64,000 bases of DNA from Pseudooceanicola nitratireducens (GTDB lineage: Bacteria; Pseudomonadota; Alphaproteobacteria; Rhodobacterales; Rhodobacteraceae), in assembly GCF_900109195.1 (NCBI RefSeq), contig NZ_FNZG01000002.1:132355-196354 (forward strand), in the 5' to 3' direction. Below, piece by piece: positions 43,792-51,329 of the stretch. Both the position numbers and the translations under genes were made by a program. A model generated the notes under the pieces. It did not search any database, was not told the origin of the DNA, and worked only from the letters and a program-made list of their open reading frames with translations. Position 1 is the first letter of the stretch. Each line of letters starts with the position of its first letter.

Positions 43792-43813
43792 CCCCCCGGT
43801 TGGATTGGGGGGG
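43792..43813 (-). promoter_or_regulatory. Hairpin covering the mutS ribosome binding site
   Basis: On the reverse strand a run of seven C (43813-43807), a nine-base loop and six G (43797-43792) can pair. The six G residues are the only Shine-Dalgarno-like sequence before the mutS GTG, so pairing would hide it. Confidence 0.4.
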
Positions 43814-43908
43814 ACCTTACAAATCCCTCTTCGCAGGCGAAAGCCGAAATGGTTGAGTGACGTGCAGGCATTGGGTAAGACGCCAAAGCCCAATGAGGAG
43901 TAGGCCAC

Positions 43909-46170
43909 ATGTCCAAGTCGAAATCCCGGATCACGCCTGAAGACGCGCTGGCGTTCCACCTGGAACCCGCCCCCGGCAAATGGGAGGTCTCGGCCACGGT
44001 CCCGATGACGACACAGCGCGATCTGTCGCTGGCCTATTCGCCGGGCGTTGCTGTTCCATGTGAAGCAATCCACGCCAACCCGGAAACCGCCTATGATTAC
44101 ACCAACAAGGGCAACCTTGTGGCCGTGATTTCCAACGGGACGGCGGTTCTTGGGCTGGGCAACCTTGGCGCGCTGGCCTCGAAACCGGTGATGGAGGGCA
44201 AGTCGGTCCTGTTCAAACGCTTTGCGGACGTGAACTCGATCGACCTTGAGCTGGACACCGAGGACACCGAAGCCTTCATCAACGCGGTCAAGCTGATGGG
44301 CCCGTCCTTTGGCGGCATCAACCTGGAAGACATCAAGGCGCCCGAGTGTTTCATCATCGAACAGCGCCTGAAGGAAGAAATGGACATCCCCGTCTTCCAC
44401 GACGACCAGCACGGCACCGCCGTGATCTGCGCCGCCGGTCTGCTGAACGCGCTGAAGATTTCCGGCAAGAAGATCGAGGACTGCAAGATCGTGCTGAATG
44501 GCGCGGGTGCGGCTGGGATCGCCTGCATCGAACTTCTCAAACGCATGGGCGCGCGGCACGAGAACTGCATCGTCTGCGACACCAAGGGCGTGATCTACCA
44601 GGGCCGTACCGACGGCATGAACCAGTGGAAATCGGCCCATGCCATCACCACGGACCTGCGCACGCTGGAAGAGGCGATGGAGGGCGCGGACGTCTTCCTG
44701 GGTGTCTCGGTCAAGGGCGCGGTGACGCGGGATATGGTCGCCAGCATGGCCAAGGATCCGGTGATCTTCGCCATGGCGAACCCCGATCCCGAAATCACCC
44801 CCGAAGAAGCCCACGAGGTACGCGAAGACGCCATCGTTGCCACGGGCCGGTCGGATTATCCGAACCAGGTGAACAACGTCCTTGGTTTCCCCTATCTCTT
44901 CCGTGGCGCACTGGACATCCACGCCCGCGCCATCAACGACGAAATGAAGATCGCCTGCGCCGAGGCCCTGGCCGAACTGGCGCGCGAAGATGTTCCGGAC
45001 GAGGTCGCGATGGCCTATGGCAAGGCGCTGACCTTCGGGCGGGATTACATCATCCCGACGCCCTTCGATCCGCGCCTGATCTACCGCGTGCCGCCCGCCG
45101 TGGCGCGGGCCGGCATGGACACCGGGGCCGCGCGGCGCCCGATCGTCGACATGGACGCCTATGAGCTGAGCCTGAAGTCCCGCATGGATCCGACGGCGAA
45201 CATCCTGCGGTCGATCAACACGCGGGCGCGGAATGCGCAGGCCCGCATGATCTTTGCCGAAGGCGATGACCCCCGCGTGCTGCGCGCGGCCGTCATGTAC
45301 CAACGCAACGGCCTGGGTGAGGCCCTGGTTGTCGGACGCGAAGCGGATGTGAAGAAAAAGCTCGAGGCCGCCGGTCTCGGCGACGCGGTGGGCGAATTGA
45401 AGGTCGTCAACGCCGCCAACACCGAGCACCTGGATGAATACAAGGCCTTCCTGTACAACCGGTTGCAGCGCAAGGGCATGGATCAGCACGACATTCACCG
45501 TCTTGCGGCTCGGGATCGTCACGTCTTTAGCGCGCTTATGCTGGCCCATGGGCATGGCGATGCGCTGATCACCGGGGCGACGCGGAAATCGGCGCATGTG
45601 CTGGAACTGATCAACCACGTCTTCGACGCCGATGCGGCGCATGGGGCGGCCGGTGTCACGGCGCTGATCCACAAGGGGCGGATCATCCTGGTTTCGGATA
45701 CGCTGGTGCACGAATGGCCGGACGAGGAAGACCTGGCCAATATCGCCGAACGCTGTGCCGAGGTCGCCCGCGACCTGGGTCTGGAGCCACGCGTGGCCTT
45801 TGTCAGCTTCTCGACCTTCGGCTATCCGGTCTCGGAACGGGCCGAGAAGATGCACGTGGCGCCCAAGGTTCTGGCGCAGCGCGGTGTGGATTTCGAATTC
45901 GACGGGGAAATGACCGTGGACGTGGCGCTGAACGCCCGTGCGCGCGAAAATTATCCCTTCGCCAAGCTGACCGACAACGCCAATATCCTGGTGGTTCCGG
46001 CCCGCCATTCGGCCAGCATCAGCGTCAAGATGATGCAGGAACTGGCCGGGGCCACGGTGATCGGGCCGATCCTGTCGGGCGTCGACAAGCCGATCCAGAT
46101 CTGTTCGACCGGCTCGACCGTGAACGACATCCTCAACATGGCGCTTCTGGCGGCCAGCAAGGTCAGCTGA
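43909..46170 (+). CDS. maeB: NADP-dependent malic enzyme with C-terminal phosphotransacetylase-like domain
   Basis: Oxidative decarboxylation of malate to pyruvate, supplying NADPH and pyruvate. The 753-residue protein joins a malic-enzyme domain (about 1-430; SLAYSPGVAVPCEAI, YDYTNKGNLVAVISNGTAVL, FHDDQHGTAVICAAGLLNAL and the cofactor motif LNGAGAAGIACIELL) to a phosphate-acetyltransferase-like domain (about 435-753; FAEGDDPRVLRAAV and ITGATRKSAHVLELI) thought to be regulatory, as in rhizobial TME/DME. GAGGAG lies upstream, just after a CATTGGG/CCCAATG repeat (43869-43895). Its stop overlaps the next start (TGATG). Confidence 0.97.
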   Translation: MSKSKSRITPEDALAFHLEPAPGKWEVSATVPMTTQRDLSLAYSPGVAVPCEAIHANPETAYDYTNKGNLVAVISNGTAVLGLGNLGALASKPVMEGKSVLFKRFADVNSIDLELDTEDTEAFINAVKLMGPSFGGINLEDIKAPECFIIEQRLKEEMDIPVFHDDQHGTAVICAAGLLNALKISGKKIEDCKIVLNGAGAAGIACIELLKRMGARHENCIVCDTKGVIYQGRTDGMNQWKSAHAITTDLRTLEEAMEGADVFLGVSVKGAVTRDMVASMAKDPVIFAMANPDPEITPEEAHEVREDAIVATGRSDYPNQVNNVLGFPYLFRGALDIHARAINDEMKIACAEALAELAREDVPDEVAMAYGKALTFGRDYIIPTPFDPRLIYRVPPAVARAGMDTGAARRPIVDMDAYELSLKSRMDPTANILRSINTRARNAQARMIFAEGDDPRVLRAAVMYQRNGLGEALVVGREADVKKKLEAAGLGDAVGELKVVNAANTEHLDEYKAFLYNRLQRKGMDQHDIHRLAARDRHVFSALMLAHGHGDALITGATRKSAHVLELINHVFDADAAHGAAGVTALIHKGRIILVSDTLVHEWPDEEDLANIAERCAEVARDLGLEPRVAFVSFSTFGYPVSERAEKMHVAPKVLAQRGVDFEFDGEMTVDVALNARARENYPFAKLTDNANILVVPARHSASISVKMMQELAGATVIGPILSGVDKPIQICSTGSTVNDILNMALLAASKVS

Positions 46171-47042
46171 TGGCGATCTGGAACCTTGGCTCGGTGAATG
46201 CGGATCTGGTCTATCGCCTGCCGCATCTTCCCGCGCCGGGGGAAACGCTGGCCGCGCTGTCGCATCAGCGGGGCCTGGGCGGCAAGGGCGCGAACATGTC
46301 CGTGGCCGCCGTGCGGGCCGGCGGTGATGTGCATCATATCGGGGCCGTGGGCGAAGACGGCGTCTGGATGCGCGACCGGCTGGAAGACTACGGGGTCGGC
46401 GTGGCCCATATCCGGGTGGTCGATGCGGCCTCGGGTCATGCGATCATCGCGCTGGATGGATCGGGTGAAAACCAGATCATCATTCATCCCGGGGCCAATA
46501 TCCTGGTCGAGATGCCGGTGCTGGAAGAGGTGCTGTCCCGTGCCAGTGCCGGGGATATCGCCGTCTTTCAGAATGAAACCAACGTGCAGCGCGACTTTGC
46601 CCGGGCTGCGCGCGATCGCGGTCTGCGGGTCTGCTATGCGGCGGCGCCCTTTTCGGTCCAGGCGGTGCGCGACGTGCTGGACCAGATCGACATCCTGGTG
46701 ATGAACGCGGTCGAAGCCGCCCAGTTGGAGGCCGAGATGGGCCTGGCCGTGGCGGATATTCCCGTGGCGGACGTGGTGATCACGCTTGGGGCGGATGGAT
46801 GCCGCTGGCTGCACCAGGGGCGCGAACGGCATTTCGATGCGCCGCGCGTCACGCCGGTCGATACCACCGGTGCGGGCGATACGTTCACCGGCTACCTTCT
46901 GGCGGCGCTGGACAACAAGCAGGACATGGCGCGTGCCATCAGCCGGGCCCAGATGGCCGGTGCGGTCATGGTAACAAGGCTGGGAACGGCCGACGTGATC
47001 CCCACCCAGGATGACATCGACCAATTTTTTGCAAGTTTCTGA
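46170..47042 (+). CDS. PfkB family carbohydrate kinase (ribokinase-like)
   Basis: A 290-residue sugar or nucleoside kinase. It has the N-terminal PfkB signature around RGLGGKGANMSVAAVRAGGD (34-53), substrate-binding GSVNAD (7-12), and the C-terminal ATP-site DTTGAGDTFTGYLLAAL with the catalytic Asp of GAGD. The N-terminal pattern most resembles ribokinase, but the substrate is not established. It is translationally coupled to maeB (TGATG), an odd partner for a ribokinase. No sugar transporter genes are nearby. Confidence 0.88.
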   Translation: MAIWNLGSVNADLVYRLPHLPAPGETLAALSHQRGLGGKGANMSVAAVRAGGDVHHIGAVGEDGVWMRDRLEDYGVGVAHIRVVDAASGHAIIALDGSGENQIIIHPGANILVEMPVLEEVLSRASAGDIAVFQNETNVQRDFARAARDRGLRVCYAAAPFSVQAVRDVLDQIDILVMNAVEAAQLEAEMGLAVADIPVADVVITLGADGCRWLHQGRERHFDAPRVTPVDTTGAGDTFTGYLLAALDNKQDMARAISRAQMAGAVMVTRLGTADVIPTQDDIDQFFASF

Positions 47043-47128
47043 ACATCGCCTGAAACTTATTCCCGAAGCCTTACGTGATTGGATGTGACGGCCGAGATTG
47101 GCCGCTATCCAACACGGGAGCTTTTTGA

Positions 47129-47542
47129 ATGAAACGTTTTGTACTGACCGCCGCAGCCATCGTAACCGCCGGCGCCGCTTTTGCAGCGAGCCACGGCATG
47201 GCACCGATGGTCGAAGGCATGGACCAGGATGTCTCGGGCGGGACCGTCACGGCATCCAAGATCGTTGCGCCGGAAAACGGCTGGCTGGTGGTGCACCGCA
47301 CCGACGCCGAGATGAAGCCGGGCCCCGTGGTGGCCTATGCGCCGATCCGCATGGGTGAGACCATGGACGTGACCGCGATCCTGACGGAAGAGGTCGCCTC
47401 GGGCGAGATGCTGATGCTCATGGTGCACTCGGAAGCGGGCGGCATGAAGACCGGCATCTTCGAATACACCCTGGGTGCAAAAGAAGACGGTCCGATCAAG
47501 CCCGATGGCAATCTGGTGATGAAAGTCATCACGGCCAAGTAA
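47129..47542 (+). CDS. Secreted DUF7282-like protein
   Basis: A 137-residue exported protein with signal peptide MKRFVLTAAAIVTAGAAFAA. The mature part is one beta-rich domain: VTASKIVAPENGWLVVHRTD, then GPVVAYAPIRMG, the MDVTAIL segment, SGEMLMLMVHSEAGG and LGAKEDGPI with a final VMKV strand. This pattern of GW-V-V-H, GPV and DGP fits what I know of DUF7282, a domain found in halophilic archaea and bacteria. No function is known; the periplasm or cell surface is likely. The gene stands alone, with a weak GGGAG upstream. Confidence 0.72.
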   Translation: MKRFVLTAAAIVTAGAAFAASHGMAPMVEGMDQDVSGGTVTASKIVAPENGWLVVHRTDAEMKPGPVVAYAPIRMGETMDVTAILTEEVASGEMLMLMVHSEAGGMKTGIFEYTLGAKEDGPIKPDGNLVMKVITAK

Positions 47543-47698
47543 TCGGCTAAGTCATCTGGCAAGAAACCCACCCAGCCGGGCAGGACCGATCACCGGCCCT
47601 GCCCGCAAGATGCCAGACCACATAGATAATTCGGCCTGCCCCACAGGTTCGGATGCCGGTTCGAAGGGTCTTTCGTTGTGGTGGTGCCCCGGACCGGC
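47543..47698 (+). ncRNA. Structured intergenic segment, possible 3' UTR or small RNA
   Basis: No credible gene lies in 47543-47860. Nested repeats TCTGGCA (47555-47561) / TGCCAGA (47611-47617) and, within them, CGGGCAGG (47577-47584) / CCTGCCCG (47598-47605) would fold into a two-tier stem, and a strong terminator follows at 47700. This may be a long structured 3' UTR of the DUF7282 gene or a separate small RNA. No known family was recognised. Confidence 0.4.
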
Positions 47699-47699
47699 G

Positions 47700-47739
47700 A
47701 AAGGGACCGCGCCCCAGAAACCGCGGTCCCTTTCTTTTT
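47700..47739 (+). terminator. Strong Rho-independent terminator
   Basis: A perfect 12-base stem (AAAGGGACCGCG 47700-47711 / CGCGGTCCCTTT 47722-47733) with a 10-base loop, running into CTTTTT. It lies about 160 bases past the DUF7282 gene, so the transcript has a long 3' end or a separate RNA ends here. Confidence 0.9.
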
Positions 47740-47798
47740 GTCCCGTCCATTTCGGCGCACTCCCGGTGCTGGGCGATGTCCCGACGCGGGACCGCCGC

Positions 47799-47827
47799 TT
47801 GGCAATCCGCATCCAGTTTCCTAGCCT
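47799..47827 (+). promoter_or_regulatory. Candidate promoter of the aminotransferase-sulfotransferase pair
   Basis: TTGGCA (47799-47804), 17 bases, TAGCCT (47822-47827), 33 bases before the ATG and directly after the strong terminator. The -35 is good; the -10 is weak. Confidence 0.4.
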
Positions 47828-47860
47828 GCCCGAAACGGGGACAGAGCCAGGAACAATGCG

Positions 47861-48757
47861 ATGCAGGACCAGACCACCCATGACGCCGTCGAAGATCCGC
47901 GCAATGCGGATCTGAAATTTCATCTCAACGGCCGGATCGTCGGAGGAGAGGCCGCCGTCGTCAGCATCTACGACAGCGGCTTCATGCTGGGCGACGGCAT
48001 CTGGGAAGGGCTGCGGCTGTACGATGGGCGCTGGGCCTTTTTGGACGACCACCTGGACCGGCTGTTCGAGGCCGCGAAGGCCATCGACCTGGACATCGGC
48101 ATGACCCGCGATCAGGTCGTTCAGGCGTTGGAGGATCTGCGCAAGGCCAACGGCATGCAGACCGACGCCCATGCCAGGCTGATGGTGACGCGGGGCCGCA
48201 AGGTGCGGCCGTTCCAGCATCCGTCGCTGTCGCGCTCTGGTCCGACGGTGGCGATCATCATGGAACATTCGGTGCCCCAGGCCGGGCGGCCTTTGCGCCT
48301 GGCCACGGTGCCGCATGTTCGGGGGCTGCCGATGACGCAGGATCCCAAGCTGAATTCCCATTCCAAGCTGAACTGCATCCTGGCTTGTATCGCCGCCGAA
48401 AAGGCCGGCGCGGACGAGGCGCTGATGCTGGATGTGCATGGTTTCGTGAACACCACCAATGCCTGCAACTTCTTCATCGTGCGGAAAGGGGCGGTTTGGA
48501 CCTCGACCGGGGATTACTGCATGAACGGCATCACCCGCGCCAAGGTCATCGACCTGTGCCGCGCCAATGACATCCCTGTGTTTGAGAAGAACTTTTCCCT
48601 GGTCGACTGTTACGGCGCAGACGAGGCTTTTGTGACCGGCACCTTCGGCGCGCAATCCCCGGTCGGAGAGATCGACGGACGCGTGATCGGCAGCGGCGAG
48701 ATCGGCCCGGTGACGGAACGGATCCGCGCGCTGTACAAGGACCTGGTGGCGCAATGA
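47861..48757 (+). CDS. Class IV aminotransferase (branched-chain/D-amino acid type)
   Basis: A 298-residue PLP enzyme of fold type IV. Catalytic K169 lies in KLNSHSKLNCILACIAAEKA; E186 in DEALMLDVHGFVNTTNACNF contacts the PLP pyridine nitrogen; the phosphate-binding GITRAKVIDLCRANDIPV and GTFGAQSP loops follow. It resembles branched-chain amino acid aminotransferases, but the substrate loops are not decisive and a D-amino acid or other specificity is possible. Its stop overlaps the start of a sulfotransferase-like gene (ATGA), so the two products are made together. Confidence 0.88.
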   Translation: MQDQTTHDAVEDPRNADLKFHLNGRIVGGEAAVVSIYDSGFMLGDGIWEGLRLYDGRWAFLDDHLDRLFEAAKAIDLDIGMTRDQVVQALEDLRKANGMQTDAHARLMVTRGRKVRPFQHPSLSRSGPTVAIIMEHSVPQAGRPLRLATVPHVRGLPMTQDPKLNSHSKLNCILACIAAEKAGADEALMLDVHGFVNTTNACNFFIVRKGAVWTSTGDYCMNGITRAKVIDLCRANDIPVFEKNFSLVDCYGADEAFVTGTFGAQSPVGEIDGRVIGSGEIGPVTERIRALYKDLVAQ

Positions 48758-49473
48758 GGATCGCCTGCTGGTCCGGCCCGCGCAACCTGTCGACGGCGAT
48801 GATGTACTGCTTTGGGCAGCGGGCCGATTGCGCCGTGGTGGATGAACCCTTCTATGCCGCTTACCTGGCCCAGACCGGGCTGGCGCATCCGATGCGGGAT
48901 GCGGTCCTGGCGTCGCAATCGCAGGATGGTGCAGAGGTCGCGGGAATGCTGGCAGGCGACGTGCCCGGGGGACGCGCGCTTTGGTATCAGAAGCACATGT
49001 GCCAGCATATGATCCCGTCGATTCCGCGCGGTTGGATGGCCGGAGCAAAGCATGTCTTCCTGATCCGCCATCCCGCCCGCGTCGCTGCCAGTTTCGCCAA
49101 GGGGTACGAGGCGCTGACGCTTGAGGATATCGGGTTCCTGCAACAGGCCGAGCTGTTCGATTTCGTCACTGAATCAGGGGGATATCCCGTGGTGATCGAC
49201 AGTTTCGACATCCGCCGGGACCCCGAGGGGATGCTGCGCAAGCTGTGCGACGCGCTTGGCATCGGGTTTGATCCGGCGATGCTGTCCTGGCCTGCGGGTG
49301 GCATGGCAGAAGACGGCATCTGGGCCCCGCATTGGTACGGGGCCGTGCATCGGTCGACCGGTTTTGCTGGCCCCGAGGGGGACCTGCCGGAGCTTTCGGA
49401 CAAGCTGGCCGAGATTGCCGAGGCCGCAATGCCCGCCTATCGCGCGATGGAGGCGCGGAAGATCCAGCCCTGA
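48754..49473 (+). CDS. Sulfotransferase-like P-loop protein coupled to the aminotransferase
   Basis: A 239-residue protein with the PAPS-sulfotransferase fold signature: an N-terminal phosphate loop CWSGPRNLSTAMMYCFGQ (5-22) and the 3'-phosphate segment HVFLIRHPARVAASF (about 104-118). WYQKHMCQHM in between is also typical. In other bacteria such proteins occur next to or fused with class IV aminotransferases, from memory; the reaction is not known. Whether it transfers sulfate or only binds a nucleotide cannot be told from sequence. Translational coupling to the preceding gene is direct. Confidence 0.75.
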   Translation: MRIACWSGPRNLSTAMMYCFGQRADCAVVDEPFYAAYLAQTGLAHPMRDAVLASQSQDGAEVAGMLAGDVPGGRALWYQKHMCQHMIPSIPRGWMAGAKHVFLIRHPARVAASFAKGYEALTLEDIGFLQQAELFDFVTESGGYPVVIDSFDIRRDPEGMLRKLCDALGIGFDPAMLSWPAGGMAEDGIWAPHWYGAVHRSTGFAGPEGDLPELSDKLAEIAEAAMPAYRAMEARKIQP

Positions 49474-49495
49474 GGTCGGGTGGATGCGGCTACGG

Positions 49496-49780
49496 TTAGC
49501 CCAACAGCTGGCTGAGCTTCAGTGCCACGGACATGTCGCCCGTGACCTTGATCTTGCCCATGGCAAAAGCGGTCATCGGGTTCAGCTTGCCCGCGATCAG
49601 CTTGGCCAGGTTCGGTTCCGAGATGCGGATCGTGCAATCGGCGTCGCGGCCATCCAGATGGGCGGTGTCGCCATCCAGCGTGATTGCGCCGTCGTCGCCG
49701 CAGTCGAACTTGATCGAATTGTCCAGAGGTTTGCGGGCCAGCGCCTGTTGCAGCGTGGCGGCGATATCGGTCAGTGCCAT
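49496..49780 (-). CDS. SCP2 sterol-carrier-domain protein
   Basis: A 94-residue single-domain SCP2 protein (MALTDIAATLQQALARKPLD through SVALKLSQLLG), with the hallmarks DGAITLDGDTAHLDG, DCTIRISEPNLAKLIAGKLN and MTAFAMGKIKVTGDM. SCP2 domains bind lipids, fatty acyl-CoA or sterols in a hydrophobic tunnel; stand-alone bacterial forms are poorly characterised. The frame is open far upstream, but the extension is low-complexity intergenic sequence. A perfect 13-base palindrome of GntR-operator type lies about 95 bases upstream. Confidence 0.92.
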   Translation of the reverse strand: MALTDIAATLQQALARKPLDNSIKFDCGDDGAITLDGDTAHLDGRDADCTIRISEPNLAKLIAGKLNPMTAFAMGKIKVTGDMSVALKLSQLLG

Positions 49781-49874
49781 GAATTTCGTGTCCCTGATGG
49801 CTTTGCGCAATCTAGGGGGTGGGTGTGAAGATTTCGCAATCGTGACGCTGCGTTGGGGGGTGCCTTTTTGCGGG

Positions 49875-49887
49875 GTGGTCTGACCAC
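49875..49887. promoter_or_regulatory. GntR/FadR-type operator candidate
   Basis: GTGGTCTGACCAC is a perfect odd-centred palindrome whose core TGGTCTGACCA matches the TGGT-N3-ACCA pattern of FadR-subfamily GntR regulators. It lies upstream of the SCP2 gene; the regulator is not in this window. Confidence 0.45.
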
Positions 49888-49919
49888 GTAAGCGGCGCGG
49901 CTTGGCTGGCGTCGGGCGG

Positions 49920-49941
49920 GCGAGGGGTTTTACCCCCTCGC
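49920..49941. repeat. Hairpin GCGAGGGG/CCCCTCGC
   Basis: Eight perfect base pairs and a six-base loop, immediately followed by the copy B motif. The pair of elements looks like one compound intergenic repeat. Confidence 0.5.
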
Positions 49942-49953
49942 GCTCCCCCAGGA

Positions 49954-49971
49954 TATTTTTGGCAAGAGGAT
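49954..49971 (+). repeat. Copy B of the dispersed intergenic motif
   Basis: TATTTTTGGCAAGAGGAT, 16 of 18 identical with 41111-41128. Confidence 0.55.
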
Positions 49972-50027
49972 GGGGGTGGGGGGCGTGAAATAGGATGGGG
50001 GGCGTGAAATAGGATGGGGGCGTGAAT
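49967..50027 (+). repeat. G-rich short tandem repeat
   Basis: Three units of AGGATGGGGG...CGTGAA type: 25 bases (49967-49991), 19 bases (49992-50010) and 17 bases (50011-50027), differing mainly in the length of the G run. Slippage-type origin is likely. Confidence 0.75.
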
Positions 50028-50044
50028 AGTGGATTAGGATGCAA

Positions 50045-50076
50045 AAAAGCCGCCGGGGTGGGGACCGGCGGCTTTT
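50045..50076 (-). terminator. Rho-independent terminator of argG
   Basis: A perfect 12-base stem (AAAAGCCGCCGG 50045-50056 / CCGGCGGCTTTT 50065-50076); on the reverse strand it ends in six T. It lies 22 bases past the argG stop. Confidence 0.93.
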
Positions 50077-50097
50077 CCGTGTGGTGTGGTGCGCGGC

Positions 50098-51321
50098 TTA
50101 CTTGAAGCGGCGGTTGCGCGCGGCCAGAAGTTTCAGGCGCAGCGCGTTCAGCTGGATGAAGCCCTGGGCGTCCTTCTGGTCGTAGGCACCGGCGTCTTCT
50201 TCGAAGGTCACATGGGCCTCGGAGTAGAGCGAGTGGTCGGACCAGCGCGCGATGGTGCGGGCGGAGCCCTTGTAGAGCTTGAGACGGACGGTGCCTGTCA
50301 CGTGCTCCTGGCTCTTGTCGATCAGGGCCTGCAGCATTTCGCGTTCGGGCGAGTACCAGAAGCCGTTGTAGATCAGTTCCGCGTAGCGCGGCATGATCGA
50401 ATCCTTCAGGTGTCCAGCACCCGAATCCAGCGTGATCTGTTCGATTCCGCGGTGCGCTTCGAGCAGGATGGTGCCGCCCGGCGTTTCATAGACGCCGCGG
50501 GACTTCATGCCGACAAAGCGGTTTTCCACCAGGTCGAGGATGCCGATGCCGTGTTTCCCGCCCAGCTCGTTCAGCTTGGTCAGGATGGTGGCCGGCGACA
50601 TCGCCTCGCCGTTGATCGCCACCGCGTCGCCCTTTTCGAAGGTGATCTCGACGATCTCGGGGGTGTCGGGGGCATCTTCGGGGCGGGTGATGCGCTGCAG
50701 CACGTAGTCGGGCGCGTCCTGGGCGGGATCTTCCAGCACCTTGCCTTCGGACGAGGTGTGCAGAAGGTTCGCATCCACCGAGAAGGGCGCTTCGCCGCGT
50801 TTGTCCTTGGCGATCGGGATCTGGTGCTGTTCGGCGAATTCCAGAAGCTTGGTCCGCGAGGACAGGTCCCATTCGCGCCAGGGGGCGATGACCTTGATCT
50901 CGGGGTTCAGGGCATAGGCCGAGAGTTCGAAGCGAACCTGGTCGTTGCCCTTGCCGGTGGCGCCATGGGCGACGGCATCGGCACCGGTCTGTTCGGCGAT
51001 CTCGATCAGGCGCTTGGAAATCAGCGGACGCGCGATCGAAGTGCCCAGCAGGTAGAGCCCTTCGTAAAGCGCATTGGCGCGGAACATCGGGAAGACGAAG
51101 TCGCGGACGAATTCTTCGCGGATATCTTCGATGAAGATGTTCTCGGGCTTGATGCCCAGAAGTTCGGCTTTCTTGCGGGCGGGATCAAGCTCCTCGCCCT
51201 GGCCGAGATCGGCGGTGAAGGTCACGACCTCACAATGGTATTCGGTCTGCAGCCATTTCAGGATGATCGAGGTGTCGAGGCCCCCGGAATAGGCCAGGAC
51301 GACTTTCTTCGGCGCGCTCAT
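50098..51321 (-). CDS. argG: Argininosuccinate synthase
   Basis: Condenses citrulline and aspartate with ATP to argininosuccinate, the seventh step of arginine synthesis. The 407-residue protein has the PP-loop SGGLDTS (12-18), [15 protein letters not shown] with the substrate-binding lysines, [20 protein letters not shown] and [27 protein letters not shown] precedes the ATG at 51321. It has its own terminator and stands apart from other arg genes. A 13-base direct repeat lies in its leader. Divergent from ilvA. Confidence 0.98.
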   Translation of the reverse strand: MSAPKKVVLAYSGGLDTSIILKWLQTEYHCEVVTFTADLGQGEELDPARKKAELLGIKPENIFIEDIREEFVRDFVFPMFRANALYEGLYLLGTSIARPLISKRLIEIAEQTGADAVAHGATGKGNDQVRFELSAYALNPEIKVIAPWREWDLSSRTKLLEFAEQHQIPIAKDKRGEAPFSVDANLLHTSSEGKVLEDPAQDAPDYVLQRITRPEDAPDTPEIVEITFEKGDAVAINGEAMSPATILTKLNELGGKHGIGILDLVENRFVGMKSRGVYETPGGTILLEAHRGIEQITLDSGAGHLKDSIMPRYAELIYNGFWYSPEREMLQALIDKSQEHVTGTVRLKLYKGSARTIARWSDHSLYSEAHVTFEEDAGAYDQKDAQGFIQLNALRLKLLAARNRRFK

Positions 51322-51329
51322 GCTGTCCC

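Larger units (their letters stand above)
49781..50097. other. Gene-free stretch with operator-like site, repeats and the argG terminator
   Basis: No gene is seen. From left to right it holds the SCP2 leader with a GTGGTCTGACCAC palindrome (49875-49887), a GCGAGGGG/CCCCTCGC hairpin (49920-49941), copy B of the dispersed motif (49954-49971), a G-rich tandem repeat (49967-50027) and the argG terminator (50045-50076). Confidence 0.75.

Noticed and set aside
43786-46008. 741-codon upstream extension of the mutS frame
   Set aside because: It is antisense to maeB throughout; the conserved MutS N-terminus begins at the GTG at 43785.
47618-47698. tRNA-like sequence with a GGTTCGAA loop
   Set aside because: No acceptor stem, anticodon arm or D arm can be paired around it.
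47610-47915. Forward open frame across the intergenic region before the aminotransferase
   Set aside because: Cys/Pro/Gly-rich translation without ribosome site; it runs through the strong terminator and into the aminotransferase start.
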